Positions 12,712-23,336 of a DNA stretch of 64,000 nt are shown here, piece by piece; within the stretch, counting starts at the first letter, position 1; each line of letters begins with the position of its first letter. Under the pieces are notes generated by a model. It was not told the origin of the DNA, ran no database searches, and saw nothing but the letters and a program-made list of their open reading frames with translations. Where the stretch lies: NCBI GenBank assembly GCA_947034895.1, contig OX344763.1, positions 27,465,025-27,529,024 on the forward strand, given 5' to 3'. Both the position numbers and the translations under genes were made by a program. This DNA is from Rhytidiadelphus loreus. Lineage: Eukaryota; Streptophyta; Bryopsida; Hypnales; Hylocomiaceae.

Positions 12712-13023
12712 CACTAGTAGAAAATTTAGTGTCCAAATTCACAAAAAAATGTTGATTTGAACGAAATAGTTTGTGTTGATTTGGACATGCTGATTTCTAG
12801 GCTGATTTGGACAAAAATCAACAATTTTTTGTTGATTTGGACAAAATACAACAAAAATTTGTTCAAAATTATGTTGATTTGGACAAATATTTCAACCAAA
12901 TTTTTTTTATTCTTTTTTAATATTTGTAATTTTTAAAAATAAAATACAATTTAAAAAAAATGCCTAGGTGGTACCGCCACACGGGCAACGCCTAGGCGGC
13001 AAGCTCCAATGCGGGCGGGATGG

Positions 13024-13087
13024 GGGCAATGGGGTTTGAACCTTGCACCCCTTGGCTAGGGGTGCAAAGCTCTATCCATTGCACCAT
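13024..13087 (-). ncRNA. tRNA-like pol III cassette in K5
   Basis: Read on the minus strand it begins TGGTGCAATGGATAGAGC, resembling a tRNA D arm/A box. A hairpin in the anticodon-arm position follows (GCACCCC paired with GGGGTGC), then GGTTCAAACCCC, a close match to the B box GGTTCGANNCC. A run of eight T lies further downstream (12,951-12,960), as expected of a pol III terminator. The same cassette occurs in K2 and K3. It is not a functional tRNA: the acceptor arm is not recognisable and the anticodon arm is overlong. Confidence 0.5.
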
Positions 13088-13565
13088 ATGTAAGTGTATA
13101 TGTTTTAAACTTGAACAAATAGTTATTTGTTTCCATTTTTCAATCTGTAACATCATATTCATTAAAATGGGAGTTTTCCAATGAAATGAAAGTTTTAAGA
13201 AACACTACAAACCAAAAATTGAAGAAAAATTGTTCACTGTAAATAAAAAATAAGCAATGCAATGTCATTTGAAGTATGCATATAATAGCAAAATTACCAA
13301 ATATCATGTATTAATTATATTTTTAATATCCATGAACTAAAAGGAGCCAATGAATGTATATATATATATGTAATCTATAAATGTACAATCAATATGAAAT
13401 GCAACTTTGTATAAGTAAATGTACCAATAAGCTAATCCAATTTACGAGTACACAACAAATTAACAACCACCATTTTTAGTCTATTGCTAGTGAAGTGGCA
13501 ACCTCAGTGTTTGAACTACAAAATATCTCTATACCATTATTATTGGTCTCCGTAAATCTAGTGAA

Positions 13566-13937
13566 TTATATAAACAAGTATGATGTTTGAGATTTACTCT
13601 TTAGCTTCTCTAGTACCTTCAAAATTTCCGGTCCTCGACTATATCCAGTTTCCATCTTCCGGTACTCACGACAGAATTGTCGCCGTTGCAATTTTAATGA
13701 CTTCCGCTTCCATGCATCGCATGTTGGAGTGGAGTTACAACTACGTGAGACTTTGCCATGTGATCGCTTCATTTGAATTCTTTCAAATAGTGCTCGTTGA
13801 CGTGGAAGCAATGGTGCAATAGGAGAGAGTATTGGGCATGTCCATATTAGTACCTCTGACTTCAATGTTGTTGGATGGAATGAACATTCAATGTCCCCGT
13901 AAAGCTTCTTTTGAGGCACTCTATCGGACAACAACAA
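13566..13937 (-). pseudogene. Unassigned coding-like frame next to K5
   Basis: A 123-codon open frame, rich in Arg/Lys (for example KRSHGKVSR, RRQFCREYRK), in a region less A/T-biased than its surroundings. I do not recognise a family. It is on the same strand as the gene relics at 17.7-23.1 kb, which lie upstream of it in transcription order, and LTR-like copy F sits between them. It could be a distal exon of those genes or an unrelated fragment captured by K5. Confidence 0.3.
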
Positions 13938-15255
13938 AAAAGTAGGATGACTTATAAACCTCAGTGGAGACGGGAAGCAAAAAAGTGGCCATATGTGAGC
14001 CCCAAATTCGTCACTTGGGACTCATAGTTTTCTTTTTTTTTAGTTTATTACAAATTAAGGCATAAAATACTACAAAAAGCCCAAAAAAGAGTGTAGAACC
14101 AAAATAGGTATGTCAGGTACCAGTATAGCATTTGGTCATAAATAGCCTTTTACCCCTAGATTACCTACGAACCCTACTTGTATATAGGTTAGAACCTGTA
14201 AATAGTGGGAAATAATAGAACTACCGGGAACTTACCCAAAATAGTCCAAATCCAATGCATGTGACCATGTAGGCTAAATTGGTCTTAGGAGAGTTAGGGA
14301 GATCCCCACGTAAATCTCCAAAGATAGGTTCTAGTTTCTCCATTCCATCGATGAAATGTTAGGAATTCCCATGGTTAGCTTGCAGGTGTTACTTGTCCAA
14401 GACATGCCACATGGAGGAATCCACGGCCGCCGGATAGTGCTCTTGGATCTGGAACATGTCAGGGTATCCATAGTGAAATCCGTTCGCCAAGATTCCCTCA
14501 CGTGTGAAAGATTCCCTGACTGCCGGTAATTTAAACGAAGTCAGTTTTCGCCTTGCCACCGACTGTGTGCTAGATTAGCCAAAGACTTTGCACGTGGCTT
14601 GGGGGACTCCATGAGAGGTTCCTCCAAAAGTCTCGGTTTTTTCTAATCTCCAAAGGATCTTTTTCCGAGTAATCAACTGCCAAAAGCCACGATGGGAAAC
14701 TCATATAAAATGCCTAGGCCGCGGTAAAATCTCACTAAAAATTAGATTAGCATCTTTTATGTTAATAACGCGCCCTGACAAATTTCATGGTGTTCCAATA
14801 GCGGGAGGCAGCCGAAATCATCAACATTCCCCCAATTATTAATTACGGCGAGATCTTTGCGGGGTTGACCGGCATCCCGGGAGCATACAAAGTCGGAACG
14901 GAGACATCAAGGAGTCTTTTCTTACTCCCTAGAGCCTCTCCAACAACCCTAGCTAGTTACCCAGGCCAAAAGAGGTAAACTCCAAAAGTTAGTTTTTAAC
15001 CCTTTTAATTGGCTCTAGTTGGCGCTAGTTTCCGATGGGTTTTTTGTGATAGAAATAGGGGGTAGGAGGCCTTTCAAGCTAAAAATGGCCTTCTGAAGCC
15101 ATTGGCGCAATCCATTTTCAATTCCGAGTTAAACTCCAAAAGTTAGAAGTTAGGACCAGCGTAAAACCCAAAATTAGGTGAAAATCTTAAATACGGATGA
15201 AAATCTAGATGGATGAGATTACTAGTTGAGGGGGTGGGGTGGGCCTTTGGAAACC

Positions 15256-15263
15256 TATAAAAG
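15256..15263 (+). promoter_or_regulatory. TATA box of LTR-like copy F
   Basis: TATAAAAG followed by a GGGGGCCCTTCTCCCTCCC segment, at the position equivalent to the TATATAAG of copy A. The upstream part of the copy would then be U3-like. Confidence 0.55.
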
Positions 15264-16017
15264 GGGGCCCTTCTCCCTCCCAAAACACCCCCAATACTTG
15301 TCTTGGGTCCGTGGGTCCAACCTCTTTTTATGTTTTGGCACTTGCCAAAACTCCCTACGGTGTTTTTTGAGCACTCTTGCTCCTCTTGTTGTTGCATTTT
15401 TTCTGTGTTCAAGTCCATGGGAGTTCTTCTTTGTCATATCCTTGCAACTTTTGTGGAGTCCTTGGAACATTGTCTTTAGAGTCCTTGATCATCTTTGGTG
15501 TGCATTGTACTAACCTTAGAGCAACCCTTCACCGTACCTTGGCGATGCCACTTTGGGGGGCCTCTAGTTCCATGATTTAGTGATTATACCATCTTACCAT
15601 TCACTAACCCCGTGTTCTCTTGCATTTGTTACTAACCCGAGTCTTTTGCATTACGTTGAATCGAGTCTTTTGTCTTTTGTGGGAAAAGAGTGGAGTAGTG
15701 CCCCTTGGGGTAACCAAACTCCACCTTTCGAGGTCTAGTTCTAGTCCTAAATTATGTGTTAAAAGAGTCACCAGATGGCGGAGCTTTGAACCCGTGGGGA
15801 GGCAAATAGTCCTAAATTTGGCGTTAAAACCAAATTGACGGCGAAGCTTTGCACTTTCCCCTAAGTTAGTTCCAAAGTTTAGTTTCCAAAACATTTTGGG
15901 AACCAACCCAAGTTTAGTATCCAAAATAGGTCCGGTTGTACTTAGAAAAGAGACTCCTTGTGTTGTTCGTTCTTTTTTTTGTTGTTTGCCCACATTTATA
16001 ATTTTAGGAAAAAAACT

Positions 16018-16377
16018 AGTCTAGCTCGGGGGAAAGGGCCAGTCCAGTTCGGGGAAGGGATTAGTCCAGTCCAGCTTGAGGGAGGGCCAGTCCATCTTGG
16101 GAGAGGGCCAGTCCAGTCGAGGGAGGGTCCAGTCAGCTCGAGGGAGGGTCTAGTCAGCTCAAGGGGGGGTCCAGTCCCATTGGGGAGGGAGAGTCCAGTC
16201 CGTCAGGGAGGGAGAGTCTAGTCCATTCGGGGAGGGAGGTCTAGTCCGCTCGGGAGGGAGGTCCAGTCTCATCGGGGAGGGAGAGTCCAGTCCGCTTAGG
16301 GGAGGGAGAGTCTAGTCTGCTTAGGGGAGGGAGAGTCCAGTCCAGCTTGGGGAGAGAAAGTGCTAGTCCAGCCTGGG
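16018..16377 (+). repeat. G-rich minisatellite in copy F
   Basis: About 360 bp of imperfect units of roughly 18-28 bp built on GTCCAGTC plus GGGGAGGGAGA. Runs of three to six G recur at short spacing, so the G-rich strand could form quadruplexes. Degenerate counterparts are in copy B (8,690-8,750, 12,300-12,350) and, on the minus strand, in copy E (38,220-38,560). The open frame 15,958-16,221 only reads this array. Confidence 0.8.
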
Positions 16378-16946
16378 AAAGTTGGGGTCCGGTTTTGCTA
16401 AAAAGGGGGGTTAGCTAAAACTAAGCTAGGGGGTGGAAATTAACTAATAAAGGGGAGATAGGAAGAAAAACTAGAGTAGACAAGGGCACGTAAAAAACTG
16501 GAGGCCTAGCCTAGGAGGTACAAGGAGGCTAAACAAGACAAGGCACCATGAAGCTCTCTAAGCGCCACCAACAACAACACCCCAACATCAACGTCTCCAT
16601 TACAACCTCAAGGTACTCACCTCCGAATGAAGGAAGGATAGAGAAAGGAAGAGTTAAATAGGAGGGAAGGGCCTTGGTGGAGATAAGAGAAGAATCTCTT
16701 CCATCATTAGGGTAATCTTACGCACACGGTATTTTCTTCCGGGCGTAAGTGATAGTTAACCGACAATTTGACTTTCTACGGAAGTAAAGGACACCCTCAA
16801 CCACCCCTCTTGATGGGGCACGTGGATTGAGAAAAATGAGGAAGAAAGGTAAAAGAATTCCCTTCAAGGAAGAAGGCTTATCTTTCGGTCACAAAGATAA
16901 AGGCCTACTCTCGCTAACTTGGGGGGGTGCACCTTCACCGCTCACC

Positions 16947-16997
16947 ATGGAGGAAGAGGGGAACTTGACAAGCTTGGGCATGGACTTCCATACCAGG
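16947..16997 (+). CDS. Putative small exon in LTR-like copy F
   Basis: ATGGAGGAAGAGGGGAACTT encodes MEEEGNL, and the frame runs on to end at CCAGG|GTAAAC, a plausible donor. It lies roughly where copies A, C, D and E carry the MANDGEF-type exon, but residue similarity is weak, so equivalence is inferred from position, ATG and donor only. Confidence 0.25.
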
Positions 16998-17571
16998 GTA
17001 AACTCCTAACTATCCCCCTAACATTCCAACCGGGTAGGGGCCAAAGTCGTAGGTAGGCCGAGAGCTAGATGTCACTAGGTCCAAGGTCAGGTCAAAATTG
17101 AGTAATTAGGCTTAGAGCAGACCCCGAGAGGTTTCCAAAAATATAAGACACGTAAGAATCGGAGTTAGGACGACTGAGATATTGGCGGATGAAGTTTCAA
17201 GCCCAAAACGGATGAAACTTGGACGTGCTCATCCAACCAAGTTGGAACTTAGGATTTAGTTAGAACCTATAAAGTCAGATCCGTAGGTCAAATTTTGCCT
17301 TCAATCGGAATTCGAAGCTTATAGAAAACCATGGATGAAGTTGGATAGCCAAGCGGCCAATACTTCATTTGCCCATAGCGGGTGATTAGAAAGTCCAATT
17401 TGAACGAGTCTTAGGTTTTTAGAAATGGCATAAGATGATCTTCTACCTTAGGACTATAGAGTAACTTTAGAAATAGGAGACACAAAATATAACGTAGCAC
17501 GATAGTCAACTTAAGAGTCATCTAGAACCACGATTAGAGAGTCACGATTAGGGAATTAGCAAAAATGATCC

Positions 17572-17597
17572 ATTGCTTGGAAGGCACAATGAATTGA
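17572..17597 (+). promoter_or_regulatory. Conserved hairpin near 3' end of LTR-like copy F
   Basis: CCATTGCTTGGAAGGCACAATG forms a short stem (CATTG with CAATG) around a conserved CTTGGAAGGCA loop. The same block occurs about 100 bp before the 3' end of copies A (6,423), C (12,148) and D (30,310, minus strand), with changed but still pairing stems. A role in 3' end formation or packaging is a guess. Confidence 0.35.
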
Positions 17598-17660
17598 CGC
17601 TTAGACACCCATTAAAGTAGAAAACTACTATAGAATTACAACCTGGTTGTGTTCGCTAAT

Positions 17661-17900
17661 TTACCAAGGGTGGGTAAATAAGCGCCCACACGTACGCGGC
17701 CTTCCACTTGGGAGACTATCCACTACATTATCATTGATGGGCTTTGTTGAAAAGTCCATTGTGGAATTTGCCGTAGCCGCTGAGCGAAGGAATTTTCCAA
17801 TGCTGAGTATTACGTATTGTCCATAGTCCATAATTAAATCCATAGACGTTGTGCAAGCAAGGCCACCTTCTACAACTGCAAGGGTTGTTGTGGTGCTCAT
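17661..17900 (-). pseudogene. Unassigned minus-strand coding relic
   Basis: An 80-codon ATG frame (MSTTTTLAVVEGGLACTT at the start) preserved up to the edge of copy F, where it is cut. It follows the FCP1-like pseudogene on the same strand by about 220 bp and may be a downstream gene or exon broken by insertion of copy F. No family recognised. Confidence 0.35.
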
Positions 17901-18122
17901 GATCTGAAAAACATTTTATGTTTAAATGAAAAGTCATTAAGTGCAAACATGAATAAAACACAATATACTTGATCCAAATTGAATTCAACAATACAGTTGA
18001 AGTTGTATACCAAAAATACAATTTTCATTCATAACTATGTAAACAACAATGTACATATCAAGTCGTGCCGAGCTAAAATGGCAAATCGGTTCCATCTCAA
18101 CTATTCACGTTCAAGCTCTAAC

Positions 18123-18923
18123 CTAACTAACTCTAGAGGATGCACGAATTGCATCCATGAGTTTGTCATAGTCTTTCCGATTCCTTTCGTTGCAAAGCAT
18201 CCGCCGCCCAATTCTTCCAGGACCATGTTTCCTAAAAGATTTCAACCCTTGGTTGCCAAAAGTGTGCAGACACTGAAACCAGGAAAACAATACACCAAAC
18301 AAAAATGTGTCTCTTGGACCGTTTCCTCTATAGCTCTATAACTCTGGTAATACTGTATTATTAGGCTTGTTCATTATGTATTTTGTTGGACTATCGTCGA
18401 CTACAACAATATTGTCAACTGCAAAGCTTCCTCTTGAGCCTTTGAACAATGTATCCAGATTCTTAAGAAACAAGTCTTTATCAAACCCTACCTCCTTGAA
18501 AGTGGTCAATTTTCTTAATTTATCTCTGTGTTTAAGTGTGTCGCATGCATTTTGCTCAAGAATGAGAAAATAATGAACTACGTCTCGAAAAAGATACTTG
18601 CATATCAATTCAGTAGTGGACTTCTTCATGGAGCTCTACACTAAAATGACTGCAAATTTTCCTATCTCTGAAAGAAAATTTGAGCAATTGGGTCGCATCT
18701 ACACAACCTTGGGTCCCACTAAAGCGGGTTTGGTTACAAAGTGCAGTTCCGAGGAGTTCTTGAGTTTTTTGTAAGACAACCATTTCGACTTCCAATCTTT
18801 GTAGATACATAGAATACCATTTAGGTCTAGGATAATATTGACCTACTTGTCCGCGACTCTAGACTTGAATAGCTGATTGACACCCTCGAAAGATCCTTGA
18901 CGACCAGATGGAAGGCCGGATCT
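18123..18923 (-). pseudogene. FCP1-like (NLI-interacting factor, HAD) phosphatase domain pseudogene
   Basis: One reading frame of about 265 codons, without any frameshift, contains the whole domain in order: ILDLNGILC (HAD motif I in the plant-style DLNG form, second Asp replaced by Asn), MRPNCSNFL and FAVILV (the RP..xFL..FxVxVW region), then NIVVVDDSPTKYIMN (the acidic DDSP motif) and NKPNNTVLPE, followed by a basic tail GRIGRRMLCNERNRKDYDKLM before the TAG at 18,123. Four in-frame TAGs (18,843; 18,699; 18,636; 18,336) interrupt it. At 18,636 and 18,336 family sequences would have Trp, so TGG to TAG is likely. FCP1-like proteins dephosphorylate Ser/Thr, classically on the RNA polymerase II tail, but the DLNG form may be inactive. 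Upstream exons probably continue on the minus strand. Confidence 0.75.
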
Positions 18924-19079
18924 CTACTATCAAATGGACAAATGCGCAAGCGGTTATGATCGTTTAAGGCCTCATTGCATATTTATAATGACATCACACG
19001 GAAGCAGAAGTCTTTAAAAGCTTAGGAGTAGAAACATTAAAGCACACCTACAAAACGCAAAACAGATGGAATAAATATG

Positions 19080-19725
19080 GAACCATACTTGCCGTTGGGA
19101 GGATTTACCAGTAGCTAGAGAATTGTAAATCTAGAAATATTAGCCTTCTTCTCTGCTTCGCGTGAAGTATTTTCAATGTTCCGAGGAATATCATCGACGG
19201 TCAAATGAAGAAGGGATGGAGGATGTGAAGGTAAAGTAGGATCGAAATTTTTTGTCAAATTCACATGCCCTACAATTCAGTAAACATGAAATGATATTAT
19301 ATGAGAAGACAATATATAACTCTTTCAAGAAAATGAATTTGGTCATATAAAAATGAGTTTGCAAGCTCAAAACAAAATAGTTAAATACACTAGAAGTTCA
19401 TCTCACAACATATGATTCTACTATCTACACTCTATGTACAAGGAATCAACCCGAGTCAAGCTGATACAATGACATCGAGTGATTACTGGACACAACTTGC
19501 TTGTAGATCGTTGGTGAAAATGCTTTCACTTTCTTATACTACTTCAATTGTTTCCACTTGTACACTGTGCCCTATCTCAACCACCTCTGCCATCTTTGTT
19601 AGTGCATGTACGTCAGCATCTACACTTTCTTCTACTATGGTGGCTGTATGTTGGAATGACTTCTCAGGACTCACAATAACTTATTTTGGAGGAGGGTCAA
19701 ACACTGATTTTCTAGAAGGATGAGG
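19080..19725 (-). pseudogene. Coding-like segments upstream of the FCP1-like pseudogene
   Basis: Two stretches read well on the minus strand. 19,725-19,420 includes TATIVEESVDADVHALTKMA and a run of acidic residues, with three stops where Lys, Gln or Trp would fit. 19,285-19,090 includes PSLLHLTVDDIPRNIENT and REAEKKANISRFTIL followed by a TAG. They look like upstream exons of the same minus-strand gene as the FCP1-like domain. No domain recognised. The overlapping plus-strand frame 19,412-19,723 is a shadow. Confidence 0.35.
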
Positions 19726-19789
19726 TGACACTACTGCTTCAATGCCCTGTGGAATGGAAATTGCACCATCGCTTGACAAGAAGGGGTGA

Positions 19790-20325
19790 TTCTAAAGAAG
19801 GAGTAGTTGAAAAGTTGAAGCGGGTTCCAACGAGGCAATTGGCGTTGCCTGCCTACTGATAATATAACTCTGCCAAATTTTCCTATTTTGCTTCTACTCG
19901 TCCACGAAACTCTTTGTAAAGCATTCAAACCTCTTGTTTGACTCCTTGTGGAGCCTCCTATTTTTCGCCCGTTCGTTTGCTTGCTCAAGTTGAATGTTCT
20001 CTTGCTACTGTATTACAAACGCCAAGGTCTGCGCAATGGGCTTCATTGGGTCTACCTTTCTCTTTTTTGCCAGGTGTTTTCGAGACACAGGAGATGGTGG
20101 AGTTGGAGCTTCAATTATTGGTGGAGGTAATCCCGATGAAGTTGATGACCTCGGCATGTCTTGTGAGGAACGTGCACCTAGTGTGGACATTGCATCAAGT
20201 CCGTCATCATCATGCTCGTCTTCATTATCCTCCTCGTCATTGTCCTCCTCGTCATTATCATTGACTTCCACGCGTCTTTTGCTTGTGCGGCTACTCGGAG
20301 AACTTGTTGCCAATTTGTTTTTCAT
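19790..20325 (-). pseudogene. Acidic/basic nuclear-type segment with coiled-coil tail
   Basis: The frame starts with a basic Ser-rich part (SPSSRTSKRR), then an acidic run of Asp/Glu/Asn (about residues 20-40), a Pro/Ser-rich linker and a basic KHLAKKRK motif that resembles a nuclear localisation signal. After a TAA, the same frame continues with ENIQLEQANERAKNRRLHKE, predicted helical/coiled-coil, to about 19,800, with one more TAG. This is typical of a nuclear regulatory or transposon accessory protein, but no family is identifiable. Plus-strand frames here are shadows of it. Confidence 0.4.
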
Positions 20326-20877
20326 CTTCCTTGATGTTGTTTGTGACCTTGGAACCGTTGAATATTATGCTTCATCAACATGGTATCTTGATGCCAGAAA
20401 ATCGTCTTTGCCCAACATAATTGCATTAGTAGCAATGCCACTCTATATATCCGATTCTATGTCCGAAACTGTTGTATACAGATTTATACCGCTCATCTAC
20501 ATAGCAATGACATGAAAGAGGCGTTTAGAGACCTAGGCATTCAAATACAAAATTTTAGTTATTTTAGAAGTCAATGAAATAGAGTGCATTTCAGATTGGT
20601 GTGACCTGAAATGCATGACAGTGGATATGATTCTAGAAATGTTATAGTACAAATGTATGTACAATGGACTACAATTCAAGTCAGAACACCTTAAAATGTG
20701 AATTCACTTATTAGAGCTGCACATATCAACTTCCCTCCTGCAAACATCAAGAGAACACGTGATCTATGATGGCAAAACGTCTGCACTACCCAGAGATATA
20801 ATTCCTTTCTTAGCTCCATGTTATGTATGCAAAATGGAAGCTCATTAAACTTCCTTGCATCTTTGTATACGGATGTA

Positions 20878-21264
20878 TTAGGAGCTATGAACGCTGATTG
20901 TATTTTCTCCTTGATAATGTTGTCTGGACTCTAAAAGAATATCAAAAACATTTTTTTTCAATGCCTTGGTGCTGTTTGCAGGCATGTGCATCAATTTCTT
21001 GTTTTTGGCCGAGTAGTAGTCGGCGAAAGTCAAGTTGAAGGTTTTGAGGACCTCATTTTTCTCCACATATGCCAGGAGTCCAGGACCTATGTCTGATCTA
21101 CTTTGTCGGCACAAATGAATAGCCAGGATTTTATTTTCTTCGAGTAGAAGTATCTTTTTATTCTGCATGGAGGTGATGACTCCGTAGAAGAAAGGCTTTT
21201 CGATACTCAACTTGTCTTTCTGTAAGACATTTAGAATACTTTTGAAGTCAATCACACCTAACAT
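20878..21264 (-). pseudogene. Unassigned exon, 128 codons, intact
   Basis: ATG-started frame with no internal stop, balanced composition and a hydrophilic pattern (KILLLEENKILAIHLCRQ, FADYYSAKNKKLMHMP). It follows the 22.1-21.4 kb exons on the same strand. I do not recognise a domain. It is probably one exon of the same decayed gene, ending at a TAA. Confidence 0.4.
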
Positions 21265-21383
21265 TATCTAGTTCCAAATTTTTGCAGTCCACGACATTTA
21301 TGGTCACGCTGACCACTTGTTTGTGATATTGCTACAGGGCCTCATGTATGCGATTCCGGTTTGTGTCCTAAAGTTGTTGTTTT

Positions 21384-22110
21384 TCAGAAAACCTTGAAGA
21401 ACTCTGCCACTCGTGGTGATATCTGCTCCACAAACTTGTTTTTGGCTTTCAGTTGCTTTCCAGTTTCAAAGAATTTATCCCCGGGCCTCTCTACAAGGAG
21501 ATTCATTGTTGCACTTGTAATGCAATGACTTCGCTTGAATTTCCTCCAGTTGGCGGCAATGAGTTCATCATTCACAATGAATGATCTGAGGTCAAGATCA
21601 ATCTCGTGGAGTGCCCTCTTCACTAGCTACTTTCGTTTGTGCCTTTCAACCCACTCTTTTTTATAGTAACAACTGTCAAGTACTGGAATTGTGGTGTTGA
21701 TAGTCACCTTTGGATATGTAATAGTGCGCTTGGGGCCAGATTGGTTCAAGATGTATTTTGCCAGCATCTTAAAGTCATTGTAGCTGAGATTTTCCAAAGG
21801 CTTGAAAAAATCGCAACTGAGGGTGCAACTTTCTTGTTTCCACATCTCCTTTTCATTGAACTTCATCAACATATCAGGATCAAAGAGCTCTCCATGAGTA
21901 GCGTTCGTAATGACTTTGCTTTACAAATTGTATACTTCGTCTGGTGTGGTTGTAATTTTGAGTTCGTTGACAAGTTTTAGCTTCTCCTCCTCACCCTTTC
22001 TTTTAGCGGCTATATGATTTTTATTGACATCGATCATAGCAAAACGTTGGTGCATTACTTTTTCAAATGCTTGCATGAAGTTGAGCACTCGAGAATCAAT
22101 TACTAAATTT
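21384..22110 (-). pseudogene. Unassigned exon of the minus-strand gene
   Basis: A long frame (about 240 codons) opens after a possible AG acceptor near 22,115. It contains RVLNFMQAFEKVMHQRF, a Lys/Glu-rich KRKGEEEKLKLVNEL helix, LMKFNEKEMWKQESC, and later LVERPGDKFFETGKQLK and KFVEQISPRVAEFF. Two in-frame stops (TAA about 21,920, TAG at 21,624) are the only breaks. Lys-rich helices suggest a DNA- or protein-binding region. No family assigned. It follows the ParB-like segment on the same strand. Confidence 0.45.
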
Positions 22111-22160
22111 CAATAAGGTCCCATATAGGAAGTTTCCATAAGTAAATCTATACAAGAAAA

Positions 22161-22330
22161 TTACAAAGTAGAAAGCATCTAAGCAATTTAGCTCCAAGGG
22201 ATCTGATTTGCACATCCAATTACAAAGCAGAAAGCAACTAAACTATTTAGCTCCACAGGATCTGATTTACACATACAATTGCATAGCTAAAAGCATTTAT
22301 GCAATTTAGGTTGAGGGGACCTGATTTATA
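22161..22330. repeat. About 60-bp tandem repeat, three units, in an apparent intron
   Basis: Three successive copies of a unit of about 59-60 bp centred on GCATCTAAGCAATTTAGCTC and GGATCTGATTTGCACAT. It lies between two coding-like segments of the minus-strand gene, so it is probably an intron expansion. Confidence 0.6.
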
Positions 22331-22339
22331 TACCCTAAA

Positions 22340-23103
22340 TTTTGTTGCCTCTCACATTGTTTCTCTAGTCTTTTTTGCAATTTGTACAATCCCCACAGCA
22401 ATTGCCTCTTTTGGGTTCTTTAGACTCTCTCTATTGTCACCTATACCATCCGAGCTTCGAGAATATTTATTGCCCAAGTTGGTTAGACTACTTGAAAATG
22501 ATTGGTGTAGTTATAGTAAGCAAAGATTGACCGCAACTGCTCAGCATCGTTAAACCAAACTATGAAGTAATTCTACGTTTCAAATTACGCACTACTCTTT
22601 CTATCAACGCTATTTTTTTTTTCTAACATCAATTTACTTGCAGCAATGCTGTGCTAGCCGTTGATGATATAAAACAGACCGTCTGCAATGTCTTCACACC
22701 TCTTCGGCTTCTACACTTGACCAACAGGCATGACACAGAGGGTTTGCTTAGTACTCTTGGCAAAAATGTTGACAAGCCAATTCATTATGTCCCTCACGAT
22801 TGTGTCTTCAATAATCCGTATGTTGAACTCTATTGATGCTTTAATCAATTACTGAAGTGGAAGTTCTTTCTTCACGTCAACAAGCACAACGTACATGCTT
22901 GAGTGTATCTTGTAATATCTTCAGTACACCGCACTGACGACTTTGTAATCAAATTTGTGCACGGTATTTAATGCTTGTGATACATTAAGCATCATATCTG
23001 TGTAACTCAACTCTCTTTGTCTAGATTGTTCACATGTCCTGTCTATATGCTTTTTTGCAGACGTTAACGCTAGTAGATTCTTTTGTGTTCCATGTGAAGG
23101 CAT
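22340..23103 (-). pseudogene. ParB-like (INGQHS-type) domain pseudogene
   Basis: Starts ATG at 23,103 (MPSHGTQKNLLAL). The frame continues to 22,638 with four in-frame stops and includes FAKSTKQTLCVMPVGQV, then KPKRCEDIADGLFYIING-stop-HSIAAS. Reading the TAG as an original CAG gives INGQHSIAAS, which resembles the GxHR motif that defines ParB/sulfiredoxin-like nuclease-fold domains. A canonical GT-AG intron of 78 bp (22,637-22,560) keeps the frame into WFNDAEQLRSIFAYYN and HFQVV-stop-PTWAINILEARMV, then a frame change leads to KNPKEAIAVGIVQIAKKTRE. ParB-fold proteins act in DNA segregation or as nucleases. What a plant copy would do is unknown. Domain assignment is by motif only. Confidence 0.5.
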
Positions 23104-23336
23104 TAGGGGAGGTTTTTTGTTCCTTGTACCGATATCCTATTGTACATTTGTTTATAGTATAAAAACATATTATAATACGTATTATTGAATAGCTTCATGG
23201 TGACGCTATTTTGTTGAATAACTTCAAGATGACGTTTCGTGAAGATACATACCATCTATTTAAAATGACGGTTTTGTTTTAGGGTTTCATTGAAATCCAT
23301 TAGTGATATTTGTTTTCCACTTTATATTCAAAATGT
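23104..23336. promoter_or_regulatory. Candidate bidirectional promoter region
   Basis: A 230-bp interval between the divergent minus-strand ATG at 23,103 and the plus-strand coding-like frame. It contains a TATAGTATAAAAAC segment at about 23,155 and a short direct repeat (TTGAATAGCTTCATGGTGACG / TTGAATAACTTCAAGATGACG). Promoter function is inferred from the layout only. Confidence 0.25.

Larger units (their letters stand above)
12712..13993 (+). mobile_element. CACTA-type element K5, A end
   Basis: Begins CACTAGTAGAAAATT and continues with several TGTTGATTTGGAC subterminal repeats in both orientations, then a tRNA-like cassette at 13,024-13,087 and A/T-rich sequence shared with K2 and K3 to about 13,145. 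Beyond that it is unique and contains a coding-like minus-strand frame (13,566-13,937). No matching B end follows before LTR-like copy F starts at 13,994. K5 may continue after 17,701 and carry the gene relics there, or it may simply be truncated. Confidence 0.55.
13994..17700 (+). mobile_element. LTR-like repeat, copy F (full length)
   Basis: The best-preserved copy, 3,707 bp, bounded by TGTGAGC and GCCCACA, a short perfect-type inverted terminus with TG...CA ends. It has higher GC than the other copies, implying less C-to-T decay and a younger age. Order: upstream block to 15,240, TATAAAAG at 15,256, repeated GGCGAAGCTTTG motifs (15,775, 15,839), G-rich minisatellite 16,018-16,377, an ATG exon at 16,947, and the 3' hairpin block at 17,572. 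There are no gag/pol genes. The 5-bp flanks differ (CCATA, CGTAC), so a clean target duplication is not visible. Confidence 0.65.

Noticed and set aside
15143..15993. Cluster of frames on both strands in copy F
   Set aside because: Higher GC lowers stop density here; they have no counterparts in the other copies of the family.
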